Assembly: GCF_030817535.1 (NCBI RefSeq) | Contig: NZ_JAUSZL010000002.1 | Coordinates: forward strand, 1,488,001-1,552,000 | Reading direction: 5' to 3' | Origin: Streptomyces sp. V3I8 | GTDB lineage: Bacteria; Actinomycetota; Actinomycetes; Streptomycetales; Streptomycetaceae | Length of the DNA stretch: 64,000 bases | In this document: piece by piece, positions 26,844-35,329 of the stretch | Numbering within the stretch: the first letter of the stretch is position 1 | Layout: every line of letters begins with the position of its first letter | Program-made: the position numbers and the translations under genes | Notes under the pieces: model-generated | The model's input: only the letters and a program-made list of their open reading frames with translations | Told to the model about the DNA's origin: nothing | Database searches by the model: none

Positions 26844-27986
26844 TCAGCCGAGCAGGGAACGGCCGATGATCTCCTTCATGATCTCGGTCGTCCCGCCGTA
26901 GATGGTCTGGATGCGGCCGTCGGTGAAGGCCTTGGCAACGCGGTACTCCGTCATGTAGCCGTAGCCGCCGTGCAGTTGCAGGCAGCGGTCCGCGACGCGT
27001 TTCTGCAGTTCGGTGGCCCACCACTTGGCCATCGAGGCGTGCACCGCATCGAGTTCACCCGCCGTGTGGTCGACGATGCAGCGGTCGATGAACGTCCGGG
27101 TGACGGCGCACTCGGTGGCCATCTCGGCCACCTCGAAGCGGATGTGCTGGAGCCTGGCCAGCGGGCGCCCGAAGGCCTCGCGCTCCTTGACGTAGTCGGT
27201 GGTGATCTCCAGCAGGTGCTCGGCGGCGGCGATCCCCGCCACGGCGATGCCCAGCCGTTCCTGCGCGAGGTTCGTCATCAGGTGCAGGAAGGCGCCGTTC
27301 GGCTCGCCGAGCAGGTTCTCCTTCGGGACGCGTACGTCGTGGAAGAACAGTTCCGCGGTGTCCTGCGCCTTCTGGCCGATCTTGTCGAGGTTGCGGCCGC
27401 GCTCGAACCCCTGCGCGCCGCGCTCGACGACCAGCAGGGAGAGCCCCTTCGCGCCGCCCTCGGGGGTGGTCCTGGCGACGACGATCACCAGGTCGGCCAG
27501 GATGCCGTTGGAGATGAACGTCTTGGAGCCGTTGAGCAGCCAGTGGTCGCCCCGGTCCTCGGCGTGCGTCCTGATGCCCTGGAGGTCGGAGCCGGCGCCG
27601 GGCTCGGTCATGGCGATGGCGGTGATCAGGGAGCCGTCGCAGAAGCCGGGCAGCCAGCGCCGCTTCTGCTCCTCGGTGCCGAGGCCCGTCAGATAGGGCC
27701 CGATGACGTCGTTGTGCAGCCCGAGCGCGAGCCCGGCGGCGCCCGCGCGCGTGAACTCCTCGGCGAGTACGGCGCTGTAGCGGAAGTCGGTGTCGCCGCC
27801 GCCCCCGTACTCCTCGGGGACGGCGAGGCCGAGCAGCCCCTGCCGGCCGGCCGCGAGCCAGGCCTCGCGCGAGACGATGCCGTCCTTCTCCCACTGCTCG
27901 TGGTGCGGCAGCACCTCCTTGGCGAGGAAGGTGCGGACGGTCTCGCGGAACGCCTCGTGCTCGGGCGTGAAGATCTGCCGCTTCAT
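26844..27986 (-). CDS. Acyl-CoA dehydrogenase
   Basis: 380 residues, standard length. FAD-binding segments AIAMTEPGAGSDLQGIRT and SKTFISNG are present in the middle domain. The C-terminal helical domain holds the catalytic Glu in IYGGTTEIMKEIIGRSLL and the LHGGYGYMTEY motif. It performs the first oxidation of beta-oxidation, passing electrons to ETF. ATG 27986 overlaps the stop of the upstream CoA-transferase gene (ATGA). Chain length preference is not obvious; similarity of layout to long-chain dehydrogenases is only suggestive. Confidence 0.93.
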   Translation of the reverse strand: MKRQIFTPEHEAFRETVRTFLAKEVLPHHEQWEKDGIVSREAWLAAGRQGLLGLAVPEEYGGGGDTDFRYSAVLAEEFTRAGAAGLALGLHNDVIGPYLTGLGTEEQKRRWLPGFCDGSLITAIAMTEPGAGSDLQGIRTHAEDRGDHWLLNGSKTFISNGILADLVIVVARTTPEGGAKGLSLLVVERGAQGFERGRNLDKIGQKAQDTAELFFHDVRVPKENLLGEPNGAFLHLMTNLAQERLGIAVAGIAAAEHLLEITTDYVKEREAFGRPLARLQHIRFEVAEMATECAVTRTFIDRCIVDHTAGELDAVHASMAKWWATELQKRVADRCLQLHGGYGYMTEYRVAKAFTDGRIQTIYGGTTEIMKEIIGRSLLG

Positions 27987-29140
27987 TCGGGGGTGCCCTT
28001 CGGTTCGGGGAGGCCCTGCAGGAGATCCGGTACGTCCCAGTCGCGGGCCACGTCCGCGGTGTCGCCGCCCGGCCGCGCCGGTCCCCCGCGGACGGTGGTA
28101 GGGGTGGCGGAGAAGCGGGGCGCGGGGGCGGGCTGGGTGATGCCGCCGTGTTCGGTGAAGGTGCCGCGGGCCGCGAGGTGCGGGTGGTGCGGTGCCTCGC
28201 GCAGCGAGAGCACGGGCGCCACGCACGCGTCGGACCCGTCGAAGACCGCGGTCCACTCGTCGCGCGTACGGGTCCCGAAGCGGGCCGCGACCGCCTCGCG
28301 CAGCTCGCCCCAGCGGGAGAGGTCCTTGCGCGCCGAGGCGTGCTCCCCGAGGCCGAGCAGTTCGGTGAACTCGTCGTAGAACCGCTCCTCCAGCGCGCCG
28401 ACCGCCATGTACCGGCCGTCGGCCGTCCGGTACGTGCCGTAGTAGGGGCAGCCGCCGTCCAGGAGGTTGGCGCCGCGCCGGTCGTGCCAGCCGCCGGCGG
28501 CCAGCATGCCGTGGATCATCGAGGAGAGGTGGGCGGTGCCGTCCACGATCGCCGCGTCCACGACCTGACCGGCGCCGCCCGCGCGCGCGTGGTGGAGGGC
28601 GGCGAGGACGCCGACGACGAGGTACAGCGAGCCGCCCGCGTAGTCCCCGAGGAGATTGGCGGGGACGGCCGGGGGCGCGTCCGGGGCACCGATCATGCCG
28701 AGGGTGCCGGTCAGCGCGATGTACGCGATGTCGTGGCCGGCGCGCGGGGCGAGCGGCCCGTCCTGGCCCCAGCCGGTCATCCGGCCGTAGACGAGCCCGG
28801 GGTTGCGGGCGTGGCAGGCCGCCGGCCCCACGCCCAGGCGTTCGGCGACGCCCGGACGGTAGCCCTCGACGAGGACGTCGGCGCGCCCGGCCAGGCCGAG
28901 GACCCGCTCGGCCCCGTCGGGTGCCTTGAGGTCGACGACCACCGAGCGCTTGTTGCGGTTGGTGATGTCGTACGCGGGGTCGATCCCGAGCCCCCCGCCG
29001 CCGGGCCGGTCCACGCGGACGACGTCGGCGCCCAGGTCGGCGAGGAGCATGGCGGCGAACGGACCGGGTCCGATGCCCGCCAGCTCGACCACGCGCACCC
29101 CGGTCAGCGGGCCGTGCCCTGCCGTTCCCGCCGCTGCCAT
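27983..29140 (-). CDS. CaiB/BaiF family CoA transferase, alpha-methylacyl-CoA racemase-like
   Basis: 385 residues. The family III fold is shown by GPLTGVRVVELAGIGPGPFAAMLLADLGADVVRVD and NRNKRSVVVDLK. AMACR-type catalytic residues are present: His/Asp in AGHDIAYIALTGTLGMIG and Asp in NLLGDYAGGSLYLVVG. It would interconvert 2R- and 2S-methylacyl-CoA so that branched fatty acids, abundant in Streptomyces, can enter beta-oxidation. It is the first gene of the four-gene operon, and its promoter region carries a double palindrome. The alternative is a true CoA transferase. ATG 29140 gives the standard N-terminus; upstream in-frame starts run into the operator. Confidence 0.88.
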   Translation of the reverse strand: MAAAGTAGHGPLTGVRVVELAGIGPGPFAAMLLADLGADVVRVDRPGGGGLGIDPAYDITNRNKRSVVVDLKAPDGAERVLGLAGRADVLVEGYRPGVAERLGVGPAACHARNPGLVYGRMTGWGQDGPLAPRAGHDIAYIALTGTLGMIGAPDAPPAVPANLLGDYAGGSLYLVVGVLAALHHARAGGAGQVVDAAIVDGTAHLSSMIHGMLAAGGWHDRRGANLLDGGCPYYGTYRTADGRYMAVGALEERFYDEFTELLGLGEHASARKDLSRWGELREAVAARFGTRTRDEWTAVFDGSDACVAPVLSLREAPHHPHLAARGTFTEHGGITQPAPAPRFSATPTTVRGGPARPGGDTADVARDWDVPDLLQGLPEPKGTPE

Positions 29141-29163
29141 CAAGCCCCCAGCACTGTGACACA

Positions 29164-29187
29164 ACTGATGTAACATCAGTGATGTTA
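29164..29187. promoter_or_regulatory. Two overlapping palindromes, operator of the beta-oxidation operon
   Basis: ACTGATG-TAA-CATCAGT (29164-29180) and TAACATC-AGT-GATGTTA (29171-29187) are each perfect 7-3-7 inverted repeats that share one arm. They start 23 bp before the CoA-transferase ATG in the 204-bp gap 29141-29344. A TetR/FadR-type repressor bound as two dimers is the usual reason for such a layout. A weaker GAGC-AAGC-GCTC repeat lies at 29220-29231, towards the plus-strand gene. Confidence 0.65.
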
Positions 29188-29344
29188 AGAACGCGTCCCG
29201 CTCCGCACAAGCCCTCGGCGAGCAAGCGCTCAGTCAATTCTGGAGGGCTTGCGGCCTTTTCGCCGGGATACCGGTCCGGTTCTCCGCGCCTCACGCTAGC
29301 CTCGGCCACCGGCAACGGCGCGGGCTGAACGGCGGAGAGGTGCC

Positions 29345-30535
29345 ATGAGCAGGCAGGACGGTACGGAACGCACGTACGACATCGTGCTCTTCGGAGCCAC
29401 GGGGTTCGTCGGGACACTCACCGCGGAGTACCTCGCCGCCCACGCCCCCCAGGGGCTGCGCTGGGCGGTCGCGGCCCGCGACACCGGGAGGCTGGAGCGG
29501 CTGCGGGACCGCTTGACGGCGATCGACCCGCGCTGCGCGGAGCTGCCGCTGCTGCGGGCCGACGTCACCGATCCGGCCTCCCTGCGGGACGTCGCGGAGC
29601 ACGCGCGCGTGGTGGCCACGACGGTCGGCCCCTACCTGCAGTACGGCGAGGGGCTGGTCGCCGCCTGCGCGGAGGCGGGCACCGACTACCTGGACCTCTG
29701 CGGCGAGCCCGAGTTCGTGGACCTCATGTACGTACGGCACGACGCACGCGCGCGGGAGACCGGCGCCCGGCTGGTGCACGCGGCCGGCTTCGACTCGGTC
29801 CCGCACGACCTGGGCGCATGGTTCACCGTGCGGCAGCTCCCCGAGGGCGTGCCGCTGACCGTGGACGGGTTCGTACGGGTCGGGGCGACGTTCTCGGGCG
29901 GCACCTTCGCCTCCGCCCTGGGTCAGTTCGCGCGCGGGCGGCACATGGCGGCCGCGGCGCGCGACCGCGGGCGGCACGAGCCGCGGCTGGTCGGGCGCCG
30001 GGCGTACGCGCCGACGGGCGCCCCGCGCTACGTGGGCGAGCTGGGCGCGTGGGCCCTGCCGCTGCCCACCGTCGACGCGCAGATCGTGCGGCGGTCCGCG
30101 CGGGCGCTGGAACGGTACGGGCCCGACTTCCGCTACCGGCACTACGCGGCGGTCGGGACGCTGCCGTCCGCCGTCGGCGGGGTGCTGGGAGCCGGGACGC
30201 TCATCGCGGCGGCGCAGGTGCCCGCCGTGCGGCGGTGGCTGTCGGACCGCCTGAAGCCGGGCGACGGACCGGACGAGGAGAAGCGGGCGGGCAGCTGGTT
30301 CTCCGTGCGGTTCATCGGGGAGGGGGGCGGCAAGCGGGTCTTCACCGAGGTGGCCGGCGGGGATCCGGGGTACGGGGACACCGCCAAGATGCTGGCCGAG
30401 TCGGCGTTGTGTCTCGCCCTCGACGAGCTCCCCTCCACGTCGGGGCAGGTGACGACAACCGTCGCCCTGGGAGATGCGCTCATCGAGCGGCTGCGGGGGG
30501 CGGGGATCCGTTTCCGGGTCGCGGCCACGCGGTAG
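29345..30535 (+). CDS. Saccharopine dehydrogenase-like / trans-acting enoyl reductase family protein
   Basis: 396 residues. The N-terminal Rossmann domain has IVLFGATGFVGTLTAEYL (about 13-30) followed by the second nucleotide contact AARDTGRLERL. TTVGPYLQYGEGLVAACAEAGTDYLDLCGE and VHAAGFDSVPHDLGAWF are hallmarks of the group that includes mycobacterial Rv2449c and the trans-acting enoyl reductase Rv2953, involved in lipid (phthiocerol/phenolphthiocerol) reduction. Lysine synthesis is unlikely. It is divergent from the beta-oxidation operon, so a role in acyl-chain reduction or a related lipid step is a reasonable inference. The ATG is preceded by GAGAGG. Confidence 0.85.
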   Translation: MSRQDGTERTYDIVLFGATGFVGTLTAEYLAAHAPQGLRWAVAARDTGRLERLRDRLTAIDPRCAELPLLRADVTDPASLRDVAEHARVVATTVGPYLQYGEGLVAACAEAGTDYLDLCGEPEFVDLMYVRHDARARETGARLVHAAGFDSVPHDLGAWFTVRQLPEGVPLTVDGFVRVGATFSGGTFASALGQFARGRHMAAAARDRGRHEPRLVGRRAYAPTGAPRYVGELGAWALPLPTVDAQIVRRSARALERYGPDFRYRHYAAVGTLPSAVGGVLGAGTLIAAAQVPAVRRWLSDRLKPGDGPDEEKRAGSWFSVRFIGEGGGKRVFTEVAGGDPGYGDTAKMLAESALCLALDELPSTSGQVTTTVALGDALIERLRGAGIRFRVAATR

Positions 30536-30608
30536 CGCTCCGCGCGCCACGGAAGGCGCGGCAGGAAGGGCCGCCCGTCCGGCGCCCTCTCATCACACGG
30601 GAGCATCC

Positions 30609-31511
30609 TTGGGTTCCGGGATCGACGTACTCGTCCTCGGCGGGGCCGGGGTCGACACCATCGTGTACGTGTCCGAACTGCCCCTGCCCTACGCGGACAG
30701 CCGTATGGTGCCGTCCATCGAGACGCGGGCCGGGCAGACCGGGGACTTCGTCGCGCTCGGGACGCACGCGCTCGGGCTGCGTACGCACCACCTCGACATG
30801 CTCGGCGCCGATCACCACGGCGATCTGGTCCGGGCGCTGCACCGGGACCGGGGGGTCGCGCTCACCGAGGTCCCGCAGCCGGCCGGCACCAAGCGGGCGG
30901 TGAACCTCGTCGGGCCGGACGGGCGGCGGCTGTCGCTGTACGACAGCACGCGCGGGCACGACGACGACCGGCTGCCCCCGCGGACCGTACGGGCGCTCGC
31001 CTCGGTGAGCCGGCACGCCCACGTCTCCATCAGCCGGCCCTGCGCGCACGCCCTGCCGGTCCTGCGGGAGACGGGGGTGACCGTCTCGACCGACCTGCAC
31101 AACTGGGACGGGACGCAGGCCTACCACGAGCGGTTCGCGTACGAGGCCGACGTCGTCTTCCTGTCGACGACCGCGCTGGCGGACCCGGAGGGGACCATGC
31201 GGCGGATCGCCGACCGGGGCCGGGCCGAGGTCGTCGTCGCCACCGCGGGGGCCGAGGGCGCGTACCAGCTGCTCGACGGCGAGCTGACGCACATCCCGGC
31301 CGTCGCACCGCCCGCGCCCGTCGTGGACTCCAACGGGGCCGGGGACGCCTTCGCGGCGGGCTACCTCTTCGGGCGGCTGACGGGCGAACCGCCCGGGCGC
31401 TGCGGCCTCTTCGGCGCGGTCGCCGGGGCCTACGCCTGCACGGTGCCGGCCACCGGCTCCGACGTCATCTCCCGCGAGGAGCTGCTCAGGGCCACGGCTA
31501 CCACCCGATGA
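30609..31511 (+). CDS. PfkB/ribokinase-family sugar kinase
   Basis: 300 residues. The N-terminal signature VLVLGGAGVDTIVYVSELP...AGQTGDFVALGTHALGLRTHHLDMLGAD matches the family's first motif. The C-terminal VVDSNGAGDAFAAGYLFGRL carries the catalytic Asp and anion hole (usually DTxGAGD; here DSNGAGD). It phosphorylates a sugar, nucleoside or related alcohol with ATP; the substrate is not evident and no sugar transporter is adjacent. Start chosen at TTG 30609 because a GGAG lies 5 nt upstream and LGSGIDVLVLGG is the natural N-terminus. It overlaps the small convergent membrane protein gene by 14 bp. Confidence 0.85.
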   Translation: MGSGIDVLVLGGAGVDTIVYVSELPLPYADSRMVPSIETRAGQTGDFVALGTHALGLRTHHLDMLGADHHGDLVRALHRDRGVALTEVPQPAGTKRAVNLVGPDGRRLSLYDSTRGHDDDRLPPRTVRALASVSRHAHVSISRPCAHALPVLRETGVTVSTDLHNWDGTQAYHERFAYEADVVFLSTTALADPEGTMRRIADRGRAEVVVATAGAEGAYQLLDGELTHIPAVAPPAPVVDSNGAGDAFAAGYLFGRLTGEPPGRCGLFGAVAGAYACTVPATGSDVISREELLRATATTR

Positions 31512-31638
31512 CCGTGCAGACCATGCCCACCGTCCAGGCGACGCCCACCACGACCGCGAGGACCAGTCCCGCCATCACGGTCCGTTCGGCGGGCCGGGCG
31601 GGGCCGGCGGCGGGCTTCGGGGCGCGGTGTGTCGTCAT
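31498..31638 (-). CDS. 46-residue single-pass membrane protein
   Basis: Short reading frame MTTHRAPKPAAGPARPAERT followed by one hydrophobic helix VMAGLVLAVVVGVAWTVGMV and the tail CTVIGW. The basic, Pro/Ala-rich N-terminus should stay in the cytoplasm. It overlaps the 3' end of the PfkB-type kinase gene, convergent. No function known. Seen: the codon bias (third-position G/C) and clean topology; inference: that it is translated. No strong ribosome site is visible. Confidence 0.55.
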   Translation of the reverse strand: MTTHRAPKPAAGPARPAERTVMAGLVLAVVVGVAWTVGMVCTVIGW

Positions 31639-31709
31639 GCGCCCAGCCTGCCGATCATGGTGGGGTCAGGCATCCGTACGGGTACTCAGGACGCGTACTC
31701 AGAACGCAC

Positions 31710-32412
31710 TCATGCCGTCGTCCCCCGCAGCGCCCGGCGGCACAGCGCGTCGGCGTGCCGGGTCGTCTCGGGCAGGCGGAAGCGCGGCGCGAGGTGGAGG
31801 GTGTGGGCGCAGGCGGTGTCCAGGGTCACCCGGTGGCCGACCGAGACGAACACCGGTCTGGTCCCCGCCCGGGTGCGCAGCGCGCGGCCGACCTCCTCCT
31901 CGCCCGCGAGCAGCGGTGCGGAGGAACCGCGCGGCGTCCGGCTCCTCGTGGGTGAAGGTGAACGGGTTCTTGGCGACCCCGATCGTCGGGAGGCCGGTGA
32001 GGACGCCGAGGTGGCTCGCCAGGCCGAAGCGGCGGGGGTGGGCGAGGCCGTAGCCGTCGCAGACCACCAGACCCGGGGCGCACGGCAGCGCTTCGAGGGC
32101 GGCCAGGACGGCCGGGAGCTCCCGGAAGGCGAGCAGTCCCGGGACGTACGGGAACGGCACCCGGCCGACGGCCGTGGACTCGGCGACCACGTCGAGGGTC
32201 GCCGCGTCGAGCACGACGGCCGCGGCCACGACGACGTCGCGCTCGTCGTCGTACGCCACGTCGACGCCGGTCACCCGGCCGGTTCCCGGCGCCGGCCCCG
32301 GCTCGTCGAGGACCACCCGCCCCCGCAGCCCGTCCTGCACGGCCAGGGCCCGCTCCTCGGTGGCGGGCCAGTCCACGGGAATGCGTACGGTCGTCACGGT
32401 GCCCTCAGTCAT
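31710..32412 (-). pseudogene. nfi: Endonuclease V, frameshifted
   Basis: Endonuclease V cuts DNA or RNA next to deoxyinosine. From ATG 32412 the frame is normal through the active-site Asp in TGVDVAYDD, Glu in PGLLAFRELPAVL, Asp in LVVCDGYGLAHPRRFGLASHLGV and on to GVAKNPFTFTHEEPDA. At about 31926-31936 the frame shifts. The normal C-terminus continues in another frame as RGSSAPLLAGEEEVGRALRT, then RPVFVSVGHRVTLDTACAHT and RFRLPETTRHADALCRRAL, ending at TGA 31710. The sequence there is GCCGCGCGG; loss of one CG from a CG run would explain it. All catalytic residues precede the shift, but the conserved SVGHR...TLDTA region is lost. A sequencing error is possible. Confidence 0.8.
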
Positions 32413-32506
32413 GTTCTCGCCCTCGGTCGTGGTGGCGTCGAGCCCGGGCCGACGCCGGGACGGCCGGTGGCGGGGCCGGCCGCCCCGGGTGCCGGCCGAA
32501 GCCCCG

Positions 32507-33631
32507 TCAGCGTTCCAGGCGGGCCACCCGGCCCTTCTCGCCCGAGGCCCAGCAGGCCAGGTCGGGGGCGCAGTCCACGGTGTCGTACGAGCCGGTGTCC
32601 AGCGTGCGCCAGGTGCGGCCGCCGTCCGTGGTGAGGTCGGTGCCGGTGGGACCGACCGCGAGGGCGGAGGTGCGGCTGCGCGGGAGCCAGGTGACGCCGG
32701 AGCGGTACGCGGGCGGCGGCGTGGTGGCCGCGGTCCAGGTGCGGCCGCCGTCGCCGCTGACCGCTGCCGCCTTCGGCGAGGCCTGGTCGGCGCGGTAGTC
32801 GCCGCCGACCGCGATGCCGTGCGTGCGGTCGCGGAAGGCGAGGGCGAAGACGCCGCGTGCCGGGTCGCCCGCCGGGAGGGGGCTGTCGGTGGCGGTCCAG
32901 GTGCGGCCGCGGTCGGCGGAGTGCAGCACACGCGCGCGTGCCGCGCCGCCCGTGGCCAGCCACACGTCCCGCGGCCCCGAACCGACCAGACACTGCCCAC
33001 CGGCCGCGAAACCCGCCTCGCCCTCCAGGGCGGCGGGCATCCCGGCGCTGGGCAGCACCTTCCAGGAGCGGCCGCCGTCGCCGGTCGACAGGATGCGGAA
33101 CTTCCCGTCCACCGGGTCGCTCATCGCCAGTCCGTGGCGCCGGTCGAGGAAGGTCATGCAGTCGTAGAAGGCCTTGGCGTCGGTGTTGCGGAACGACTCG
33201 GTCCAGGTGGCGCCGCCGTCCTCGGTCCGCAGGATCCTGGAGGCCTCGCCCTCACCGATGGCCAGCACCACGGCGCGCCTGCCGTCGAAGGCCTCGACAT
33301 CACGGAACTCCAGTCCGGCGGCCCCGGGCGGCGACACGTTCCGCCAGTGCGCGCCGCCGTCGGCGGTGCGCAGGACGGTGCCCTTGGATCCGGCCAGCCA
33401 GGCGGTGTTCCGGCTGACGGCGGACAGGCCGCGGAAGCGCGCGTCCGTACCGGTGGCCCTCGGTTCCCAGTGCGCCGGTTTCCCGCCGGCCGGCCCGTGG
33501 GCCGCCGGTCCGTCCGCCTGCGCCGGTGCGGTAAGCACGGCCGCGAACGCCGCCCCGCACACCCCCGCCGTCACCACGCGCCTCATGAATTTCGTACGTG
33601 TCCTGCCTCGCGTCTTCCCCAAGCCCCTCAT
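32507..33631 (-). CDS. Secreted YCF48/Asp-box beta-propeller protein
   Basis: 374 residues. Signal peptide in MRRVVTAGVCGAAFAAVLTAPAQA (start at 33631 adds 15 basic residues; 33586 is the alternative). The mature part has at least six Asp-box/BNR repeats: TADGGAHW, TEDGGATW, TGDGGRSW, SADRGRTW, SGDGGRTW, TTDGGRTW. These fold into a photosynthesis-stability-factor (Ycf48/HCF136)-like or sialidase-like propeller. The catalytic arginine triad of sialidases is not evident, so it is more likely a binding scaffold. It ends 94 bp before the endonuclease V gene. Its promoter region faces that of ssgD. Confidence 0.8.
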   Translation of the reverse strand: MRGLGKTRGRTRTKFMRRVVTAGVCGAAFAAVLTAPAQADGPAAHGPAGGKPAHWEPRATGTDARFRGLSAVSRNTAWLAGSKGTVLRTADGGAHWRNVSPPGAAGLEFRDVEAFDGRRAVVLAIGEGEASRILRTEDGGATWTESFRNTDAKAFYDCMTFLDRRHGLAMSDPVDGKFRILSTGDGGRSWKVLPSAGMPAALEGEAGFAAGGQCLVGSGPRDVWLATGGAARARVLHSADRGRTWTATDSPLPAGDPARGVFALAFRDRTHGIAVGGDYRADQASPKAAAVSGDGGRTWTAATTPPPAYRSGVTWLPRSRTSALAVGPTGTDLTTDGGRTWRTLDTGSYDTVDCAPDLACWASGEKGRVARLER

Positions 33632-33731
33632 GGCGGGCGAAGCTAGCCCACTCCCCCGGTCGCGTCCAGAGGTCCCAGGGGTCCCGGGCGATCACCCGGA
33701 AATCAGCGATCACTCCCGTGATTGAAAGGCG

Positions 33732-33745
33732 GTGACGGAGGTCAC
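33732..33745. promoter_or_regulatory. Inverted repeat in the propeller-ssgD divergent region
   Basis: GTGAC-GGAG-GTCAC, a perfect 5-4-5 repeat in the 222-bp gap 33632-33853. It may be an operator for either gene; no promoter boxes could be set with confidence. Confidence 0.3.
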
Positions 33746-33853
33746 TTGGAGTTCATACGTTTTCACAGGCACGGATCGGCCGGTTCCGACGTCCTTACAA
33801 GTGCCCGGCTCATCCGTCCGCAGTTCGTCCGCACGTCACAAGGGAGCAAGGCG

Positions 33854-34270
33854 TTGTCCACCGTTATCGAGCAGCCCGTAGAGGCCCGCCTCGTCGCCGC
33901 CGCGCCGCGGATGCCGAGCATTCCCGCGACCCTCGGCTACGACCCCCACGATCCCTTCGCCGTCCGCATGTCCTTCCCGGCCCCGTCCACGCTCGAAGGC
34001 GTGGAGGTGTGCTGGACCTTCGCCCGTGAGCTGCTCGCCGCGGGCCTGGAGGAGGAGGTGGGGCACGGGGACGTACGGGTGCGGCCGTACGGGTACGACC
34101 GCATCGTCCTGGAGTTCCACGCCCCGGAGGGCACCGCCGTGATCCACGTGCGCGCGGGCGAACTGCGGCACTTCCTGGACAGCTCGACGGAACTGGTCCC
34201 GGTCGGTCTGGAGCATCTGCACCAGGACCTGGACCACGGGCTCGCCGAACTGCTGCGCGACTCCTGCTGA
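33854..34270 (+). CDS. ssgD: SsgA-like sporulation/cell-division regulator
   Basis: 138 residues from TTG 33854, which has AAGGGAG about 8 nt upstream. The SALP-family fold covers the whole protein: LGYDPHDPFAVRMSF, VCWTFARELLAAGLEEEVGHGDVRVRP, VLEFHAPEGTAVIHVRAGELRHFLDSSTELVPVGLE. SALPs occur only in morphologically complex actinomycetes and guide septum placement and cell-wall remodelling in sporulation. Assignment to SsgD rests on gene order (from memory SCO6722, near idi, small laccase and pcaV), not on sequence alone. SsgD mutants in S. coelicolor have been linked to lateral cell-wall synthesis. Confidence 0.85.
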   Translation: MSTVIEQPVEARLVAAAPRMPSIPATLGYDPHDPFAVRMSFPAPSTLEGVEVCWTFARELLAAGLEEEVGHGDVRVRPYGYDRIVLEFHAPEGTAVIHVRAGELRHFLDSSTELVPVGLEHLHQDLDHGLAELLRDSC

Positions 34271-34273
34271 CGG

Positions 34274-34318
34274 CTTTCCGGCCCACGGGTTTCCGGCGCA
34301 CAAGTTTCCGGCGCACGG
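34274..34318 (+). repeat. Three tandem 15-bp repeats
   Basis: CTTTCCGGCCCACGG, GTTTCCGGCGCACAA and GTTTCCGGCGCACGG follow each other directly, 3 bp after the ssgD stop, in the gap before the convergent PEP-mutase-like gene. Confidence 0.8.
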
Positions 34319-34375
34319 GCGGAGGTGTCCCGGCGCAGGCGCCCCGACAGAAGCGTCCCGGCAGGTGGTGTGCGG

Positions 34376-35218
34376 TCAGCCCGCCCCGCCGAGGAGGGCG
34401 TTGAGTTCCCCGTGGTCGAGGCCGTCGGCCAGCGCTCCGTACGTCCCCGTGTCCAGCAGCTCCCGCGTGGCACGGCGGACCAGTGCGTGCGCCGCCTGCG
34501 CGATGCCCGACCCCACGCTGATCCGGGCGACCCCCAGCGAGGACAGCTCCGTGACGGACGGGGCGCCGGGCCCCGCCATCACGTTGAGCGGGCCGTCCAC
34601 GCCCTCGGCCAGGGCCTTGACGGTGACCGGGTCCACCACGCCGGGTACGAAGACGCCGTCGGCACCGGCGGCCAGGAATGCGGCCGCGCGCTCCAGGGTG
34701 GCGGACAGGCTTCCGGCGCCCCGCAGGTACGTGTCGACACGGGCGTTGACGAACAGCGGCACCCCGGCCGAGTCGGCGGCGGCGCGGGCCGCCGCGATCC
34801 GCGCGGCCTGCTCGGCGATCGGCCGCAGCGGCTCGCCGCTTTCCGGGGACGGGTGCGGCTCGTGGAGGGCGTCCTCGATGTTCACGCCCACGACGCCGGC
34901 CGCGAGTACCGCGCGGACCGTCTCACCGACACCCCCGGCGTCCCCGGCGTACCCGGTCTCGATGTCCGCGCTGACGGGTACGCGGACCGCGGCGGCGATC
35001 CGTGCGACAGCCGCGAGGGCCGTGTCCCGGTCGAGCCGGTCGCCGTCCGCGGCGCCGAGGTCCCAGGCGAGGCCCGCGCTGGTGGTCGCGACGGCGCGGG
35101 CACCCGCCGCCTCGACGAGCCGGGCACTCGCGGTGTCCCAGGCGTTGGCGAGGACAAGGGGCCGTCCGGCGACGTGCAGCGCGCGGAACTCCAGGGCCTG
35201 CTCGAGAAGTCTGCTCAT
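34376..35218 (-). CDS. Isocitrate lyase / PEP mutase family protein
   Basis: 280 residues. (beta/alpha)8 barrel of the PEP mutase/isocitrate lyase superfamily: RPLVLANAWDTASARLVEAAGARAVATTSAGLAW, Mg-binding VSADIETGYAGD, VGVNIEDALHEP. The KKCGH catalytic loop of isocitrate lyase is absent, so it is not a glyoxylate-cycle enzyme. Members of this type include 2-methylisocitrate lyase-like, oxaloacetate hydrolase and carboxyvinyl-carboxyphosphonate mutases. No phosphonate genes are nearby. ATG 35218 is the start nearest the conserved N-terminus; a start at 35281 would add 21 non-conserved residues. Confidence 0.82.
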   Translation of the reverse strand: MSRLLEQALEFRALHVAGRPLVLANAWDTASARLVEAAGARAVATTSAGLAWDLGAADGDRLDRDTALAAVARIAAAVRVPVSADIETGYAGDAGGVGETVRAVLAAGVVGVNIEDALHEPHPSPESGEPLRPIAEQAARIAAARAAADSAGVPLFVNARVDTYLRGAGSLSATLERAAAFLAAGADGVFVPGVVDPVTVKALAEGVDGPLNVMAGPGAPSVTELSSLGVARISVGSGIAQAAHALVRRATRELLDTGTYGALADGLDHGELNALLGGAG

Positions 35219-35329
35219 GCGCAGGAGCCAACCACCGGGCAGGGCTGCCCGCTGGCAGGAATCCGACACGTGCGTGGACACCGGACGGACCCCGCCGGAC
35301 CCGGCGCCCCTTCCGGTGGGCCGCGCCGC

